The notes under the pieces: model-generated | What the model was told of the DNA's origin: nothing | What the model saw: the letters and a program-made list of their open reading frames with translations, nothing else | The model's database searches: none | Program-made: the position numbers and the translations under genes | DNA from: Ailanthus altissimus | Taxonomy: Eukaryota > Streptophyta > Magnoliopsida > Sapindales > Simaroubaceae | NCBI GenBank assembly: GCA_946807835.1 | Contig: OX327704.1 | Location: forward strand, 4,774,001 to 4,838,000 | Direction: 5' to 3' | Length of the DNA: 64,000 nt | In this document: piece after piece, positions 36,171-48,065 of the stretch | Position numbering within the stretch: the stretch's first letter is position 1 | Layout of the letters: the number at the start of each line of letters is the position of its first letter

Positions 36171-36188
36171 TTGGCGCCATTGGCGGGG
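36171..36188 (+). other. Primer-binding site of Athila 1
   Basis: TTGGCGCCATTGGCGGGG, 4 nt after the LTR end. It corresponds to the TGGCGCCGTTGCCGGGG type primer site (tRNA-Asp) used by Athila elements, with two differences. Confidence 0.85.
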
Positions 36189-36962
36189 AGGCATACTAAG
36201 CAAAAGTCGGTTGCGTTTATGAATACTAAAGCGGTAGCTTTGTACATTTTATTTTTTTTGTAAAATCTTAGTTTTATTTCCTCATAATTCATTTTATTGT
36301 TCATAGTTAATTCTACCACCTAATTTATTTTATTTTATTTAGTTAATTTGTTATATTTTATATTATTTTAATGGCTGATTTTACCGCCTAACTTAGTTGA
36401 TTTTTTTTTATTTATTATGCTTCGCACTTTATTTTTTTATTTATTACTGCACTTTACTTTTTTTTTAATTTGTTGTATTTTATTTTATTTTAATGACTGG
36501 TTCTACCGCCTAACTTAGTTTATTATTTTATTTATTGTACTTTATTTATTTATTGCACTTTTTTATTGTACTTTATTTTTATTTTCTTTTATTTAATTGT
36601 TGTACTTTATTTTCTTTGGTTAATATATTATATTTTTATTTTATTTTAATGGTCGGTTCTACTGCCTAACTTTTTATTTATTTACTTATTGTACCTTTTT
36701 TATTTATTTATTGTACTTTATTTTATTTTTTTCCTTTTATTTATTTATTGTACTTTGTATTTTATTTTCCTTTATTTATTGCATTTTCTTTTCTTTTATT
36801 TACTTATTATACTTTTTTAAAATTTATTTATTGTACTTTTTTTAATCGTACTTTATAGTTTATTATCTTTTGTTCATTTATTGCATTTATATTTCATGGT
36901 TAGTCTTACTACCTAGCTTATTTCTATTTCTTATTGTGTTTTATTTCATTTCTTAATTTTTC
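36189..36962 (+). repeat. Untranslated leader with degenerate tandem repeats
   Basis: A T-rich low-complexity leader built from TTTATTTATTGTACTTTATTT variants. Five spaced copies of a GGTTCTACCGCCTAACTTAGTT-like word (key part CTACCGCCTAACTTAG) occur near 36311, 36376, 36503, 36655 and 36905. No coding. Confidence 0.7.
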
Positions 36963-38127
36963 TTGAGCATTTCTTTCGTTAAAAAAAAAGTAAAAACAAA
37001 CAAAAAATTGTTAAGATGTATGCATCAACTTAGAGACAAACGAGGAAGATTCGTGAGAGAAGTAGAACTAGAACCATCACCATTATTTGTAAGGGAAGAG
37101 AATTCACCATCTAGTTCATCTTGTAATTCTAACACAATGAGCCAACACGAGGATAACCCCGTTAGAACTCTAAAAGATTACTTGCATCCTACTCATACAG
37201 CTACACCATCATGTATTATATTTCTACCTAACACACCACATTTGAATTTTAAACTTGGAATGATACAACTTCTGCCTACTTTTCATAGTCTAGATAGTGA
37301 AAATCCTTATGTATATGTTAGAGAATTTGAAGAGGTAATTGCCACCGTCCATAGCCAACCTGAAGCCATAGACACTGTTAGGCTTAAATTTTTTTCTTTT
37401 TTCATTGAAAGACAAAGCAAAGAGTTGGCTATACTCTTTGAGGCCGAGGTCTATAGGAACTTGGGCAGAAATAACCTAAGCATTTTTTAATAAATATTTT
37501 TCACCACATAAAACCAATGGCCTGAAAAGACAAATTTCTTCATTTTCCTAAAAAGATAGTGAAACCTTATATCAAGCATGAGAAAGGTTTAAAGAGTTGC
37601 TAAATTTATGCCCTCACCATGAGTATGAAAATTAGTACTTGGTTAGCTATTTTTATGAGGGACTCATAATTAGGGAGTGTCAATTTGTTGAGATGATGTG
37701 TAATCAGGAGTTCCTTCACAATGATTAAGAGGAACCCATATAATTCCTTAATGACTTAGCCGAAAAAGCCCATACATGGACTGGACCTATCATGATTAAA
37801 AGCACAAATAGGTCACGACCCATTAGAGTTTTCCATCTTAGGGAAGAGGATAACCTCAAAGCCCAATTAGAGGTCTTAAATACAGAGTTAGAGACCTTGA
37901 AAACCAAAGATAGAAGGGTTACCCACACGGTTGCTAAAGTTGAATCACACGATATTTGTTTTGTCTGTGGAGGAGTGGAACACTTAGCTCAGGATTGCCC
38001 CATTTATAGTGAGATGAGAGGGATATATGAGGAACAATGTAATGCCCTAGGGATGTACAAGAAGTCTTATTCACGCTACTCTGAAACCTATAATCCTAGT
38101 TGGAGAAACCACCCAAACTTTAGTTGA
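36963..38127 (+). pseudogene. Athila 1 gag
   Basis: The open part at 36963-37490 holds RTLKDYLHPTHTATPSCI, LGMIQLLPTFHSLDSENPY and YVREFEEVIATVH, the typical gypsy gag core. After frame breaks it resumes at 37792-38127 with a CCHC zinc knuckle CFVCGGVEHLAQDC. Gag forms the particle and binds element RNA. Stops between 37490 and 37790 (for example near 37630) make it non-functional. Confidence 0.85.
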
Positions 38128-38460
38128 AAATCTGACCAACAAGCTAACAACCATTGGAAGCAAAAACAATAAGTACCCAAGTCTTATAGTACACCTCAAT
38201 ATAACGCATGACCAGCCAATAGTCTTTTAGAGGATACATTACAATCATTTATGGAGGCACAAAGTCAGACTAATAAAAAATTAAAACAATTCTTGCACAG
38301 GTGGTAAATGAAAAAAAAGAAATCAAGAGTCAAATCACTAAGCTGACCAGTGTCTTAACTATACAAGAGCGAGGTAAGTTTCTATCTTAACCTCAATCCA
38401 ATCAAAAAGGAAAATTCAAGCACAAGCTTCTACTTCTGATGCATAAAATCTCAAAGAAGT

Positions 38461-39290
38461 CAATGCCATTACTGCTCGAAGTGGTAAAAATATAAGTGAG
38501 CTTACTTTTAAAACTAACACATCTACGAGTAGTAAAGACGCTCCCCTGGAAAAAGAGGCCACAGTGGAAAAAGAGCCTGAAAATAAGTTTTCAATCCCAG
38601 TGCCTTTTTTTCAAGCTCTTCGACTAGTTGAAAAAAATTTAAAAATTCAAGGTGAGATTTTAGAACATTTGAAACAAGTTAAGATTAATCTTCCCTTGTT
38701 GCATTTGATTAAGTAGGTTTTAACTTAGGCCAAAGTCATCAAAGATCTATGCACTATCAAAAGAAAATACCATGTAAAAAAAACTGTATTTTTGGCAGAA
38801 TAGGTAAGTACAGTGATTGAACAAAAGACTTTACTTATGTGTAAAGACCCAGGATGTCCCACAATCTCTTGTCAAATTGGGACACATAAGTTTGGTCAAG
38901 CGTTGTTGGACCTAAGAGCAAGTGTAAATTTGATGCCTTATTCTATTTACTTGCAATTGGGACTTGGTGAGATTAAACTTACATTTGTAGTCCTACAATT
39001 AGTTGACCGATCAATTAAGAAACCACGGGGAATAATAGAAGATGTTTTGTTGTAAATTGATAAATTTTATTACCCTGTTTATTTTCTTGTTTTGGATACT
39101 CATTCTATTGTTAACATGGAGTCAAAAATCCCTCTTATTTTGGGGAGACTATTTCTTGCCACTGCTAATACTCTTATTAATTGCAGAAATGGTCTAATGA
39201 AATTATCTTTTGGAAATATGACTCTTGAGGTGAACATTTTTCATATTGACAAGCAACCACGAGAAGAAAATGAATGCTATCATTAATATA
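38461..39290 (+). pseudogene. Athila 1 gag-pol linker and aspartic protease
   Basis: NAITARSGKNISEL, FKQ/FFQALRLVEKN, EHLKQVKINLPLL, KVIKDLCTIKRK and MCKDPGCPTISCQIG lead into the protease motif LLDLRASVNLMPYS, where the usual D-L-G-A-S has R instead of G. ESKIPLILGRLFLATANTLI and MKLSFGNMTLEVN follow. The catalytic Asp is kept, but the Gly change and stops near 38715, 38803 and 39053 show decay. Protease normally cuts the Gag-Pol polyprotein. Confidence 0.85.
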
Positions 39291-39499
39291 TGATAGACAC
39301 ACTTGTAGCGAGAAAAGCTTATAAAAATCATGGCTATAATTCTTTAGAAAACCTCATTGATTTTTATTTTAAAGAATTGCGTTATCCTGATGAAATAACT
39401 GATGTGTTTAGTATTTTTGACTCACAAGATAAAGGGACTCGATTTTAGAAGCCAGACATTGAAGAGTTGCCATGAGAGAGGAAGAAACCAAAACCGTCA

Positions 39500-40247
39500 A
39501 ACCTCGAGATACCACGTGTCATCATTAGTGACCAAGGAACACATTTCTGTAACCGTTCTTTTGAAGTTTTGATGCGCATGTATAGTGTTCTTCGCAAAGA
39601 TTTCACTGTGTACCATCCACAAATAAATGAAAAAGCCGAGCTAGCAAATAGAGAGGTTAAATAGATTTTAGAAAAGACAGTTAATCCAAATCGCAAAGAT
39701 TGGTCTCTACGTCTTTGTGATGTATTACAGGTATATCGCACTGCATACAAAACCATCTTAGGAACGTCTTCATACCGGCTTGTTTATGGAAAAGTTTTCC
39801 ATTTACTTGTTGAGCTAGAGCATAAAACTTATTGAGATGTCAAAGCCTTTAACTTTGATTTGAGTGCTGTAGGTCGTCAGAGAAAGTTACAATTGTCAAA
39901 AATAAAAGAGATACGAAATAATGCATATGACAACTCCATAATTTATAAAGCTAAAATGAAAATAGCTCATGACAAATAGATCTCAAGGAAACATTTTAAG
40001 CCAAATCAACAGGTCTATCTTTATGATTCTCGATTGCATTTACACCTTGAAAAGTTAAGATCTTGATGGACTGGTCCATTTATGGTAAGGCACATTTTTC
40101 TTAATGGTGTTGTTAAAATTGAGGACCCTACTAATGGAAAAACTTTTAAAGTGAATTGACAGTGTCTAAAAAGCTATGTGGAAACGGTAGACCACTCTAT
40201 ATACCTAGACGAGATCCCTATTATAGATCCTATCTATCATGCATGAT
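39500..40247 (+). pseudogene. Athila 1 integrase, C-terminal two-thirds
   Basis: It starts abruptly with PRVIISDQGTHFCNRSF (the second catalytic Asp region), then [61 protein letters not shown] and LYDSRLHLHLEKLRS-stop-WTGPF. Everything from the end of protease to here (RT, RNase H, integrase N-terminus) is gone; the junction lies at about 39440-39500. Several in-frame stops. Confidence 0.85.
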
Positions 40248-40458
40248 CAGGTTCAATCTATTTATACCATATTTTATATTTTGTTTATATTTTATCTTTT
40301 GACTTTTTTTTTGTACTTTTTTTTCTTCAGTGTGATTTTATTTCCTGGTCAAGTGGCGGATACGGTACTCTGTAACTATTAAAGTTGGTTTCTTAGTTCC
40401 CTAAAAATTGTCCCTCAAACTGTGCATTCATCTATTTTCTTTTTCACTTTTTTTCAAA

Positions 40459-41074
40459 ATGGATCGCATTCTTGCCAACCTTAAAAATGCTTTCCTCATT
40501 GCCTCAAAATACTCTACTTAAGATTTACAAAGCACGGTGTGAATGACTAAGGCTATTAATGTTGAATAATATCCCTGTGGATATCTATTGGTTAATTGAA
40601 GCCAAAGGTTCGATTATCTGGTGAGTCTACAAATGATTTTGTTTCTTTTATGCCTGGTCTTGGAAGAAGCTCTTATGCTAAAAGAAGACGAGCAAAGAGG
40701 TTACAAGTCTGTCATAATGTGCTCGATATAATTATAACCAGAGTTGTCGTTCTTTAGAATTTGCATCTAGAAATCGAGAAGATAAAATTCAGTTCATTAA
40801 GGATGGACTGAGTAAGGAGTCTTTAGATGATATCCTATTGACTCTTGAGACGCATCCCTGTGGGCTCGTGCAACGTGAACTTCTCGATTTATGAAATAAA
40901 TTCAAAAATGAACATCAACGATGTAGTTTCAGGAATCTGACTTTAAAAAATCCTGTTTGCCAATTTATAAGAAAATTAGATGGGAAGCCTATTCTCGACC
41001 GATAGAGGGTGTTTAAGCAATTACTGGACGTAAAACCAGAGGAATATATGAGCCACAATCACAACTACTTGTAA
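40459..41074 (+). pseudogene. Athila 1 post-pol reading frame (unrecognised)
   Basis: About 205 codons from MDRILANLKNAFL. After frame shifts it reads LLKIYKARCE, NNIPVDIYWLIEAKG, FMPGLGRSSYAKRRRAKRL, FASRNREDKIQFIKDGL, KESLDDILLTLETHPCG, FRNLTLKNPVCQFIRKLDG and KPEEYMSHNHNYL, then stop. It is matched by a related frame at 57967-58565 in the second element, so it was once coding. The position is where Athila elements carry env-like or extra ORFs, but I see no signal peptide or membrane segment and do not recognise the family. Confidence 0.6.
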
Positions 41075-42410
41075 ATACATGTGTTTTTTTTTGTTTTATT
41101 TATTTATCAGCATCATTATTTTAGTTTATATTTGTTTAAGTGGCTCTTAGGTTTGTTTCTTTCGAATAACTGGCATTTCAAGTAATGTCTCTTATTCTTT
41201 ATCTCTTTCTATGTTAACATTGAAGACAATATTTCATCTGGTTTGGAGGGAGGATAATAGACATAAGTTGTATTTTTCATTCCAAAAATAAATAAATAAA
41301 TAAATAAAAGAGATAATGGGGTCCGACATTTGATTAAAATGACAGAGTATGAAGTTTTATTTCTAACTTTTGAAATGCATTTTAACTAACTTTTTGTTGT
41401 TTTATTTTATATTTTATGTATTGTTGTTTATTGCTTGTAGTCTTGGTAATTCTTGTATAAAAGAATTTGCTTTCCTGCCTAGGTATGATTTTAAAATTAT
41501 TTAGGTTGAGTCACTGTTTTTATTTAGGTTACTAAAAAATGACTTCCAAAATATTTTTGAGCACAATGCTAAGCCTTGTGGTAAGACGGATGATTCAATT
41601 TATATAGCCAAGAGAATTTTCATGTTTAAGTTTATATTTTTCTAATCTCACATATCGTTTGTAATTAAGTGGAAAGGTTGAGAAAATAACTTATGAACCT
41701 TCATTAATTATTTGAATTGGTTAATTTTTGTTTAGATTGATATTATTTGAATTAAGGGATAAGTTGATTGCATTTGTGTATAATATATTTTGGTGAGAAT
41801 ATTTTTTTATTTCGTAATGCTTCCTTGTATTCTTAAAAAAAAATGAAATATATATATATAAAAGAAAAAAATATATATATTAAAAAAAAGAATCAATTTA
41901 ATTTAATAAAGTCTTCATTCAATTATAGAAGGCAAATATCTTGTAAATTAGTTTTCTCATCAAGCTATATTTGTATTATTCTCACAAGATAATTGAAGTC
42001 TTAAAGCCGGTACATGTCAAGAATGATTGATTTCTAAACGATTAATTTTCCTATCTTTGGATCAATGTTAATTTGTATGTCTGTCCTTAAAATTGACTTT
42101 TTCTCGAGTTCTTAATAATTTTTCAACTCTATGAGAGAAATCATAACTTTTTAAACAATCATACACCTCGGAGGATATGAAATTGAGGCTTTTACTTAAA
42201 GAAATTCTCAAGGCTATATCTATTGTGGTTTGTGGTAAGATAATTACGGCTTAGTTTACACACACACAAAATTTTTGGAAGTTATAATTGAAAAACCATA
42301 ATAGCAATAGTGATCTTGAACTGACTTTTTGTTTAAAATACTTAGGTCGTTTTGCATATTCTATTTACGCTTGAATTGCTACAGACTAGCAATAAGTTGG
42401 TTGGGGGCTG
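41075..42410 (+). other. Athila 1 3' untranslated region with polypurine tracts
   Basis: Non-coding. It contains GGTTTGGAGGGAGGATAATAG at 41238, the usual internal purine stretch after an ACATTGAAGACAAT word. An (AAAT)n run lies at 41287-41310 and an (AT)n run at 41845-41880. The terminal polypurine tract GTTGGTTGGGGGC ends at 42409, right before the 3' LTR. Confidence 0.7.
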
Positions 42411-43973
42411 TGATGAACACATAAAAATGCATATTTATTAAGAGATTCAGTCACCATTTAATGTCACAAATTTTAGCATTTTTGTACTTTTAACTTGAAA
42501 TAAAGTATTCTCCTTAAATTGTGATTAATGAATGTTATTTGTATAAGTTTAGGTAAAATGGATATAACTCTCAAGTAGAAATTGAAATGAAGAAATTATT
42601 GAACCTGCAGTAATATGACTTAATTTTATACAAACTTGAAGAACAGTTGAAAAGCCAAATCCAACATATTATGGGCCAAAAATTGAGATACAATAGAATC
42701 GGGCTACAACTTTTGCTCAGCTTGACCCAACTCATGTATTTAGATCGTATCTTACACAATACGTACCCAATTGGTATAATTCTTGAAGCTATGAAATACT
42801 AACTTAATTATTAACAACTCTTATGTTGATAGTAAAGTCTAAATCAGTTATTATCATGGACCAAATTGTCTTGCAAGTGGGTAAAAGAGTTGTTGGCCTA
42901 AACCTGATGTATCTTTGGAATTTTACCCATATCTCATTGGATACTCATCCAATTTGCATGAACCTGATGCCTATGGAATGAAGACACAAAATGATACAAC
43001 TTTCATGTTGGACAAAAAAGTTACATCGGTCATTTATATTATCAAAAAGGTGTTGCAAGTGGGTGAACGAGTTGTTGGCTTAAATTATTGAAGATTGCTG
43101 TCACACTTAACATATTTCCATTTATTGCCTATATAAGGATACTCTTAGGACATTTTCAACATTAAATAATTCTCTCTTATTTTCTTCTCACTAACATGCA
43201 TTGTAATCTAGGCTAGAGTTCTTGGCAAGGCGAAAAGATAAACGTTTATGTTTAATAAACTACTTCTATGCTTTGATTCTTTATCAAGAACTACAAATAT
43301 TTGTAAGTTTGGTTGTGCCTAAACTCTTATCTATTTTATCTTCTATAATCCAGAGGTTATAATTCTCATGTTTTATATATTTTCAGTCATGCTTTCTTTA
43401 TGTGATCTTGCTGAATTATAATTTTTATTGGTTACATTGTTTTACATGTTAATCTTTTACTGCAATATTGTCAATCGATATATTATCGATCTTGGATAAC
43501 ATATAAAGATAATAATTATTTGATATTCAAGTTAATCTTTTACTGCAATATTGTCAAAATGATATATTGTCGATCTTAGATAACTTGTATAAATGAACAT
43601 GATTTATGTTAATGTTTGCAAAGAGTTTAGTCATATCAAATACATGTGTTATCAAATGTGCTATATTTTATATATCTTCTGATTAATTGTTTGGGATGTG
43701 AAAATTTCAATTGAGTTATAAATATTGAATCAAAGTATATAGTAGATTTATAAAGTATAATTGTGATTCTTGAAGTTTTTCTTACATCACCATAAGAGAT
43801 TTTTCTCAATTTATAGACAATTTTATCTCATCCACTTAAACCAATTAGTTAATTTTCTCCTTGCTACTACTTTAATATTTTTACTTCACCAACCTATTTT
43901 GCTGAAAGCTTCCTCGTGGGATCGACACCTCAATCTATATTGTGATAGCCGCATTACATTTTGAGTGTAAACA
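42411..43973 (+). repeat. 3' LTR of Athila 1
   Basis: 1563 bp, TGATGAACACAT to GTGTAAACA, matching both halves of the split 5' LTR with differences scattered at roughly one in ten positions by eye. It serves as the uninterrupted reference for the nested insertion. CTATATAAGG near 43130 is a TATA-like promoter word. Confidence 0.9.
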
Positions 43974-45580
43974 CTATTCTATAAAATATAACATCTCCTC
44001 GAGCCATGATCTCTATAACAATGTGCTATTTTCTCTCCACATGTTTAGATCTCTGGTGTGCTCTTGGCTCTTTCACCTGTATAATAGCTCCGTTGTTGTC
44101 GCAATATAATGGGATAGGATCCATGGAACTTAGGACTATACCAAGTTCTACAACAAACTTCTTTATCCACACTTATTCTTTTGTTACTTCTGAAGCTGCA
44201 ATGTCTTCTGCCTCTGTGGTAGAATCAGCTGTGGATCCTTGTTTGATACTTTTCTAATTTATAGCGGTGCCATTGAGAATAAAAACATATTCAGATGTAG
44301 ACTTTTTATCATCTGGATCAGACTAAAAGTCTGAGTCAGTATATCCTCTTACTTGTATGTTATTTTCTCAATATATGTGAAACTTGTCCTTTGTACCTTT
44401 AAGGTATTTAAGGGCATGCTTGACTATCATCTAATGGTTGTCACCTGGATCAGATTGGTATCGGCTCGTAACACTTACAGTCATACTGATATCAGGTCTC
44501 GTACACATCATGGTATATATTAAACTTCCAATAACTGATGTATTAGGAATGTTAGACATTCTAATCCTCTCGTCTTCTTTCTAAGGACATATCTTCTTTG
44601 AAAGATGAATGCCATGTTTAAAAGGTATATTAACTGTCTTACAGTTACTAAAACTATAATTTTCCAAGACACTATCAATGTACGAAGATTAAGAGAATCA
44701 TATGAGCCTCATAACTCTATCTCTATAAAGCTTTATACCCAGTATATAAAAAGCCTCTCCCAAATATTTCATGGAGAAATTCTTACTAAGGTAACTTTTT
44801 ACTGACTATAACATACAGATATCATTTCCAATGATTAGTATGTTATCCACATAAAGAATTAAGAAGAAAACCATGCTTCCACTGACCTTTTTATATACAC
44901 ATACATCCTCTTCATTTTTGATGAAATCAGACCCTCTGATTACCTCATCAAAATGAAGATTCTAGCTTCGTGAAGCTTGCTTAAGTCCATAAATGGACTT
45001 CTTCAGTTTGTATACAAACTAGAAGAAAGGTGGATGTAAAACCTTCAGGCTATTCTATGAATATCTCTTCCACGAGATATCTATTCAAAAATACCGTTTT
45101 TTACATCTATCTGCCAAATTTCAAAGTCATAGTACGGCGTAATTGCCAATAAAATCCTTATTGACTTAAGCATCGCAACTGGTGCAAGGATTTTGTCAAA
45201 ATTGATCCCTGATTGTTAAGTATAACCTTTTACTACTAAACGGGCCTTGAAGGTCTCTACCTTCCCATCAAGCTCATGCTTCTACTTGTAAACCCATTTA
45301 CAACCAATAGGAACTATTCCTTTGAAAGCTCAACCAAGTTCCAGACTTGATTTTGATGCATAGAGTCAATTTTAGATTTCATGGCATCTTACTATTTTCT
45401 CGAATCAATATCCAATATTGCCTCTCTGTAGGTCAAATGATTATTTTCTTCTATTAAGAAAACCTCAAAGGTATTTTTAGGTATCATACCATATCTTTCA
45501 AGTTGCCTCGATATCTTTTGTGACCTACGTAGAGGGTGTATAAAAGGTAATTTGCTCGATTGAGCATGTGGTTCCATCTG
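43974..45580 (-). pseudogene. Copia 1 reverse transcriptase and RNase H
   Basis: The minus strand starts with LRRSQKISRQLERYGMI and continues through LTYREAILDIDSRK. The RT core follows, with LILYVDNILIIG near 44850 (YVDN instead of YVDD). RNase H pieces: IPNTSVIGSLIYTMMCTRPD near 44540, STTEAEYIAASE near 44200 and LYCDNNGAIIQVKEPRAHQR near 44090. RT copies element RNA to cDNA. Numerous stops and frame shifts; the 3' end of the gene continues at 31820. Confidence 0.85.
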
Positions 45581-45599
45581 TGGTTCATTCTGATTGATT

Positions 45600-46506
45600 T
45601 CATTAAGATCAATCTTTCTACAATTCCTGCAATCTATGAGAAACTATTTGTCTAGGAAAGTGACATTCTAAGGAACAAACACATTTATTTCCTCAAGATT
45701 ATAGAACTGGTATCCCATTGAGTTCATGGGATAACTAATGAACCGATACTTGTACCCCCCATAGGTACAATTTTATCCCGTTGTGTAACTTTTACATAAG
45801 CAGGACAAGCTTAAATCTTAAAATATTTAAGACTTGGATTCCTTCCAGTCCGTATCTTATAAGGAGTGGAAGGAACGGCTTTAGACAGAACTCTATTTAA
45901 TACATGAGCAGCAGTATATAGAGCATAACCCCAAAGATATTCAGGGAGATTGGTGAAACTCATCATCAATCAGACTATATCTAATAAAGTTTGATTCCTC
46001 ATCTCTAAAACACAATTGTGCTACGGAGTAGCTGGAAGATTATACTGAGTGAGAATTCTATTCTTTTTTAAATAATTTAGAAATTCATTGCCTATGTATT
46101 CACCGCCTCGATCTGATTGAAGACATTTGACATACATACTAGTTTGTTTCTCTATTTCAAGTCTAAATTCCTTGAACTTTTCAAAGGTTTCAGACTTGTA
46201 TCTCATAAGAAACACATAACCATATCGTGACAAATCATCAATAAAAGTTACAAAGTATTGAAATCCACCTATGGCAGCATGCTTCATTGGACCATATACA
46301 TCACTATGTATAAGTTCTAATAAACCAGTGGCACGGTGTCCAACACCAATAAAAAGAGATTTGGTCATCTTTCGTTGAATACATGATTCACAAACTGGAT
46401 AAGGTTCTATAGTTAAATCAGGTATTTGACCATCCTTAACTAGACGGGATAGGCGTTTGACGCCTATAAGATCTAATCTCATATGCCACAATTTTGTTTC
46501 ATTCAA
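45600..46506 (-). pseudogene. Copia 1 integrase with GAG-pre-integrase domain
   Basis: Open at 46506-46021: LWHMRLDLIGVKRLSRLVKD and CESCIQRK (the HHCC-type zinc region), LLELIHSDVYGPM, YFVTFIDDLSRYGYVFLM and SDRGGEYIGNEFLNYL, giving the first Asp (HSD), second Asp (FIDD) and the GGE region of the core. GYALYTAAHVLNRVLSKAV and TPYKIRTGRNPSLKYF follow downstream after a frame break. Integrase joins cDNA to host DNA. Confidence 0.88.
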
Positions 46507-46899
46507 AGTTCCTGAACTACTTGCTGTGTTTACCTGTACATTCTTGACATTTTATGTTGTATTTAAAACATAATGACCATTAATTAACTAACAATCAGCT
46601 ATCAAAATATTATACATATTATATAAATATAAGGAACAATTTTGTATATACATATGATAACCTTCACTATCAAGTACAAGAAGGGATACTATTTATCTTA
46701 AAATACAGGGTACAAAAAGACAGATATACAACATTATAGTTCTGTTACATGAGAGATGTAAATTAAAATGTCCCACAGCCTCGACCTGAAGGAAATCTCA
46801 ATTTTCAACACGAAACTGAATCTCTCCCGACTATAACAATATAACTTCCCTCAGACCCTACAACATATTATAGATGTGGGAAGGAGAAATAGTATCCAA

Positions 46900-47716
46900 T
46901 ACCCAATCATAATTAGCATCATATGCTAAAGAAATGTCAATAATAGATAAACATATATCCGAGGGATTCTTCTTTATTGAGGCAAGGTATCTCTGGCAAT
47001 TTCTCTTTCAGTGTCCTTCCTAACCACAGTGAAAACATTTTCCTTTATCTTTCTTTTATGGTTTGGATATGGGTAGCCTTTAAGGACCAATCCTAGATGT
47101 CTACCTCACCCTTTTTTTCTTATTTAGTTTAGGTTTCCCAAAAACCCTAGTAATAGAAGATAAAGCACCCTGAATAAAAGAAGGATGATCCCACTTTGTT
47201 CATGTCCTCTTCTGCTGTCTTCAACATATTATAAAGTTCAGTATAAGATGGGGTCATTCCCTGTATATTAAAATTCATTATGAACTATCTGAAGACTCTG
47301 AAAATGACTGGAGAATTAAACTATTCCTCAGATATTTGTTCAGTGTAATGTCCATCGTCTCCAACATCTCAATTATAGAAATCATATTGAGGACATTGGA
47401 ACTAACTGGACTGTCCTCAGAAATTCAACACTAAAAAGGATTTAGTAACCCTATATGCCTCAACCTGAGGACGATCGCCAAACAGCTCCTTCAGATGGAG
47501 CATAATACTAAAAGCATCACCCATATGAGTATGCTCTCTCTGTAAAACTGTAGACATAGGGACAAGGACATAAGATTTAACTTTAAAATTATCATTCAGC
47601 CATTTCTGATAAGTCGTCCTCTCTTCTAGGGTGGCTTCATCAGAAATTTCTATGAGCATATGCTGATCTATCACATATCCAAGTTTTTCAAAATCGAGAA
47701 CAATTCTCAAATTCAT
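46900..47716 (-). pseudogene. Copia 1 gag and protease start
   Basis: MNLRIVLDFEKLGYVIDQ, TYQKWLNDNFKVKSYVLVPM and HLKELFGDRPQVEAYRV form the copia gag core (47716-47417). Near 47035-47000 a zinc knuckle C-F-H-C...H...C is readable with two stops in it. WVLDT near 46910 marks the protease active site, but the Gly after DT is lost. Confidence 0.8.
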
Positions 47717-48065
47717 CTATTAGTCTCTATAGTTTTTTGCATCTTTAAGTTGGTTCATATCCAATATGCGTGCCAACATATTAGATTAAGTCATTTTATC
47801 TTCATAAGAGAAAATAAGAGATGTTAGCAGAAAATAAATATTTCAATTGCTAATTTTTATTTTAGATTAAGGATATAATCAAATTATATATTTTTAAATC
47901 TAAAACACCCTCCCACTGCATTACATAATCCAAATCTCTCAAAAGGAAAAATTACAAATTTAAACTCTTTAAATATTACAGTAAGAAGTATATCTATTTG
48001 GCATTTTACTCATGCCTCATGCTTTAGTAATATTGGCCATTGTAAAATTCAAAAGGTAGACAACT
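47717..48065. other. Copia 1 leader region
   Basis: Between the gag start and the inner LTR edge, where a primer-binding site is expected. I cannot find a clear complement of initiator tRNA-Met, so the site is mutated or deleted, and the LTR inner edge here is uncertain by about 50 bp. Confidence 0.4.

Larger units (their letters stand above)
31821..43973 (+). mobile_element. Athila-like Ty3/gypsy element (Athila 1), RT deleted
   Basis: The LTRs start TGATGAACACAT (31821 and 42411) and end GTAAACA (36166 and 43973). Flanks CTACT (31816-31820) and CTATT (43974-43978) look like a TSD with one mismatch, and removing the element restores the copia RNase H frame. PBS, gag, protease, the second half of integrase, a post-pol frame and a PPT follow in order. 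Reverse transcriptase, RNase H and the N-terminal part of integrase are absent, so it cannot move on its own. Its 5' LTR carries a further insertion. Its LTRs are more alike than those of the enclosing copia, which fits a later arrival. Confidence 0.9.

Noticed and set aside
41284..41884. Simple repeats as possible origin or regulatory array
   Set aside because: (AAAT)n and (AT)n runs in the 3' untranslated part of Athila 1 are ordinary microsatellites.
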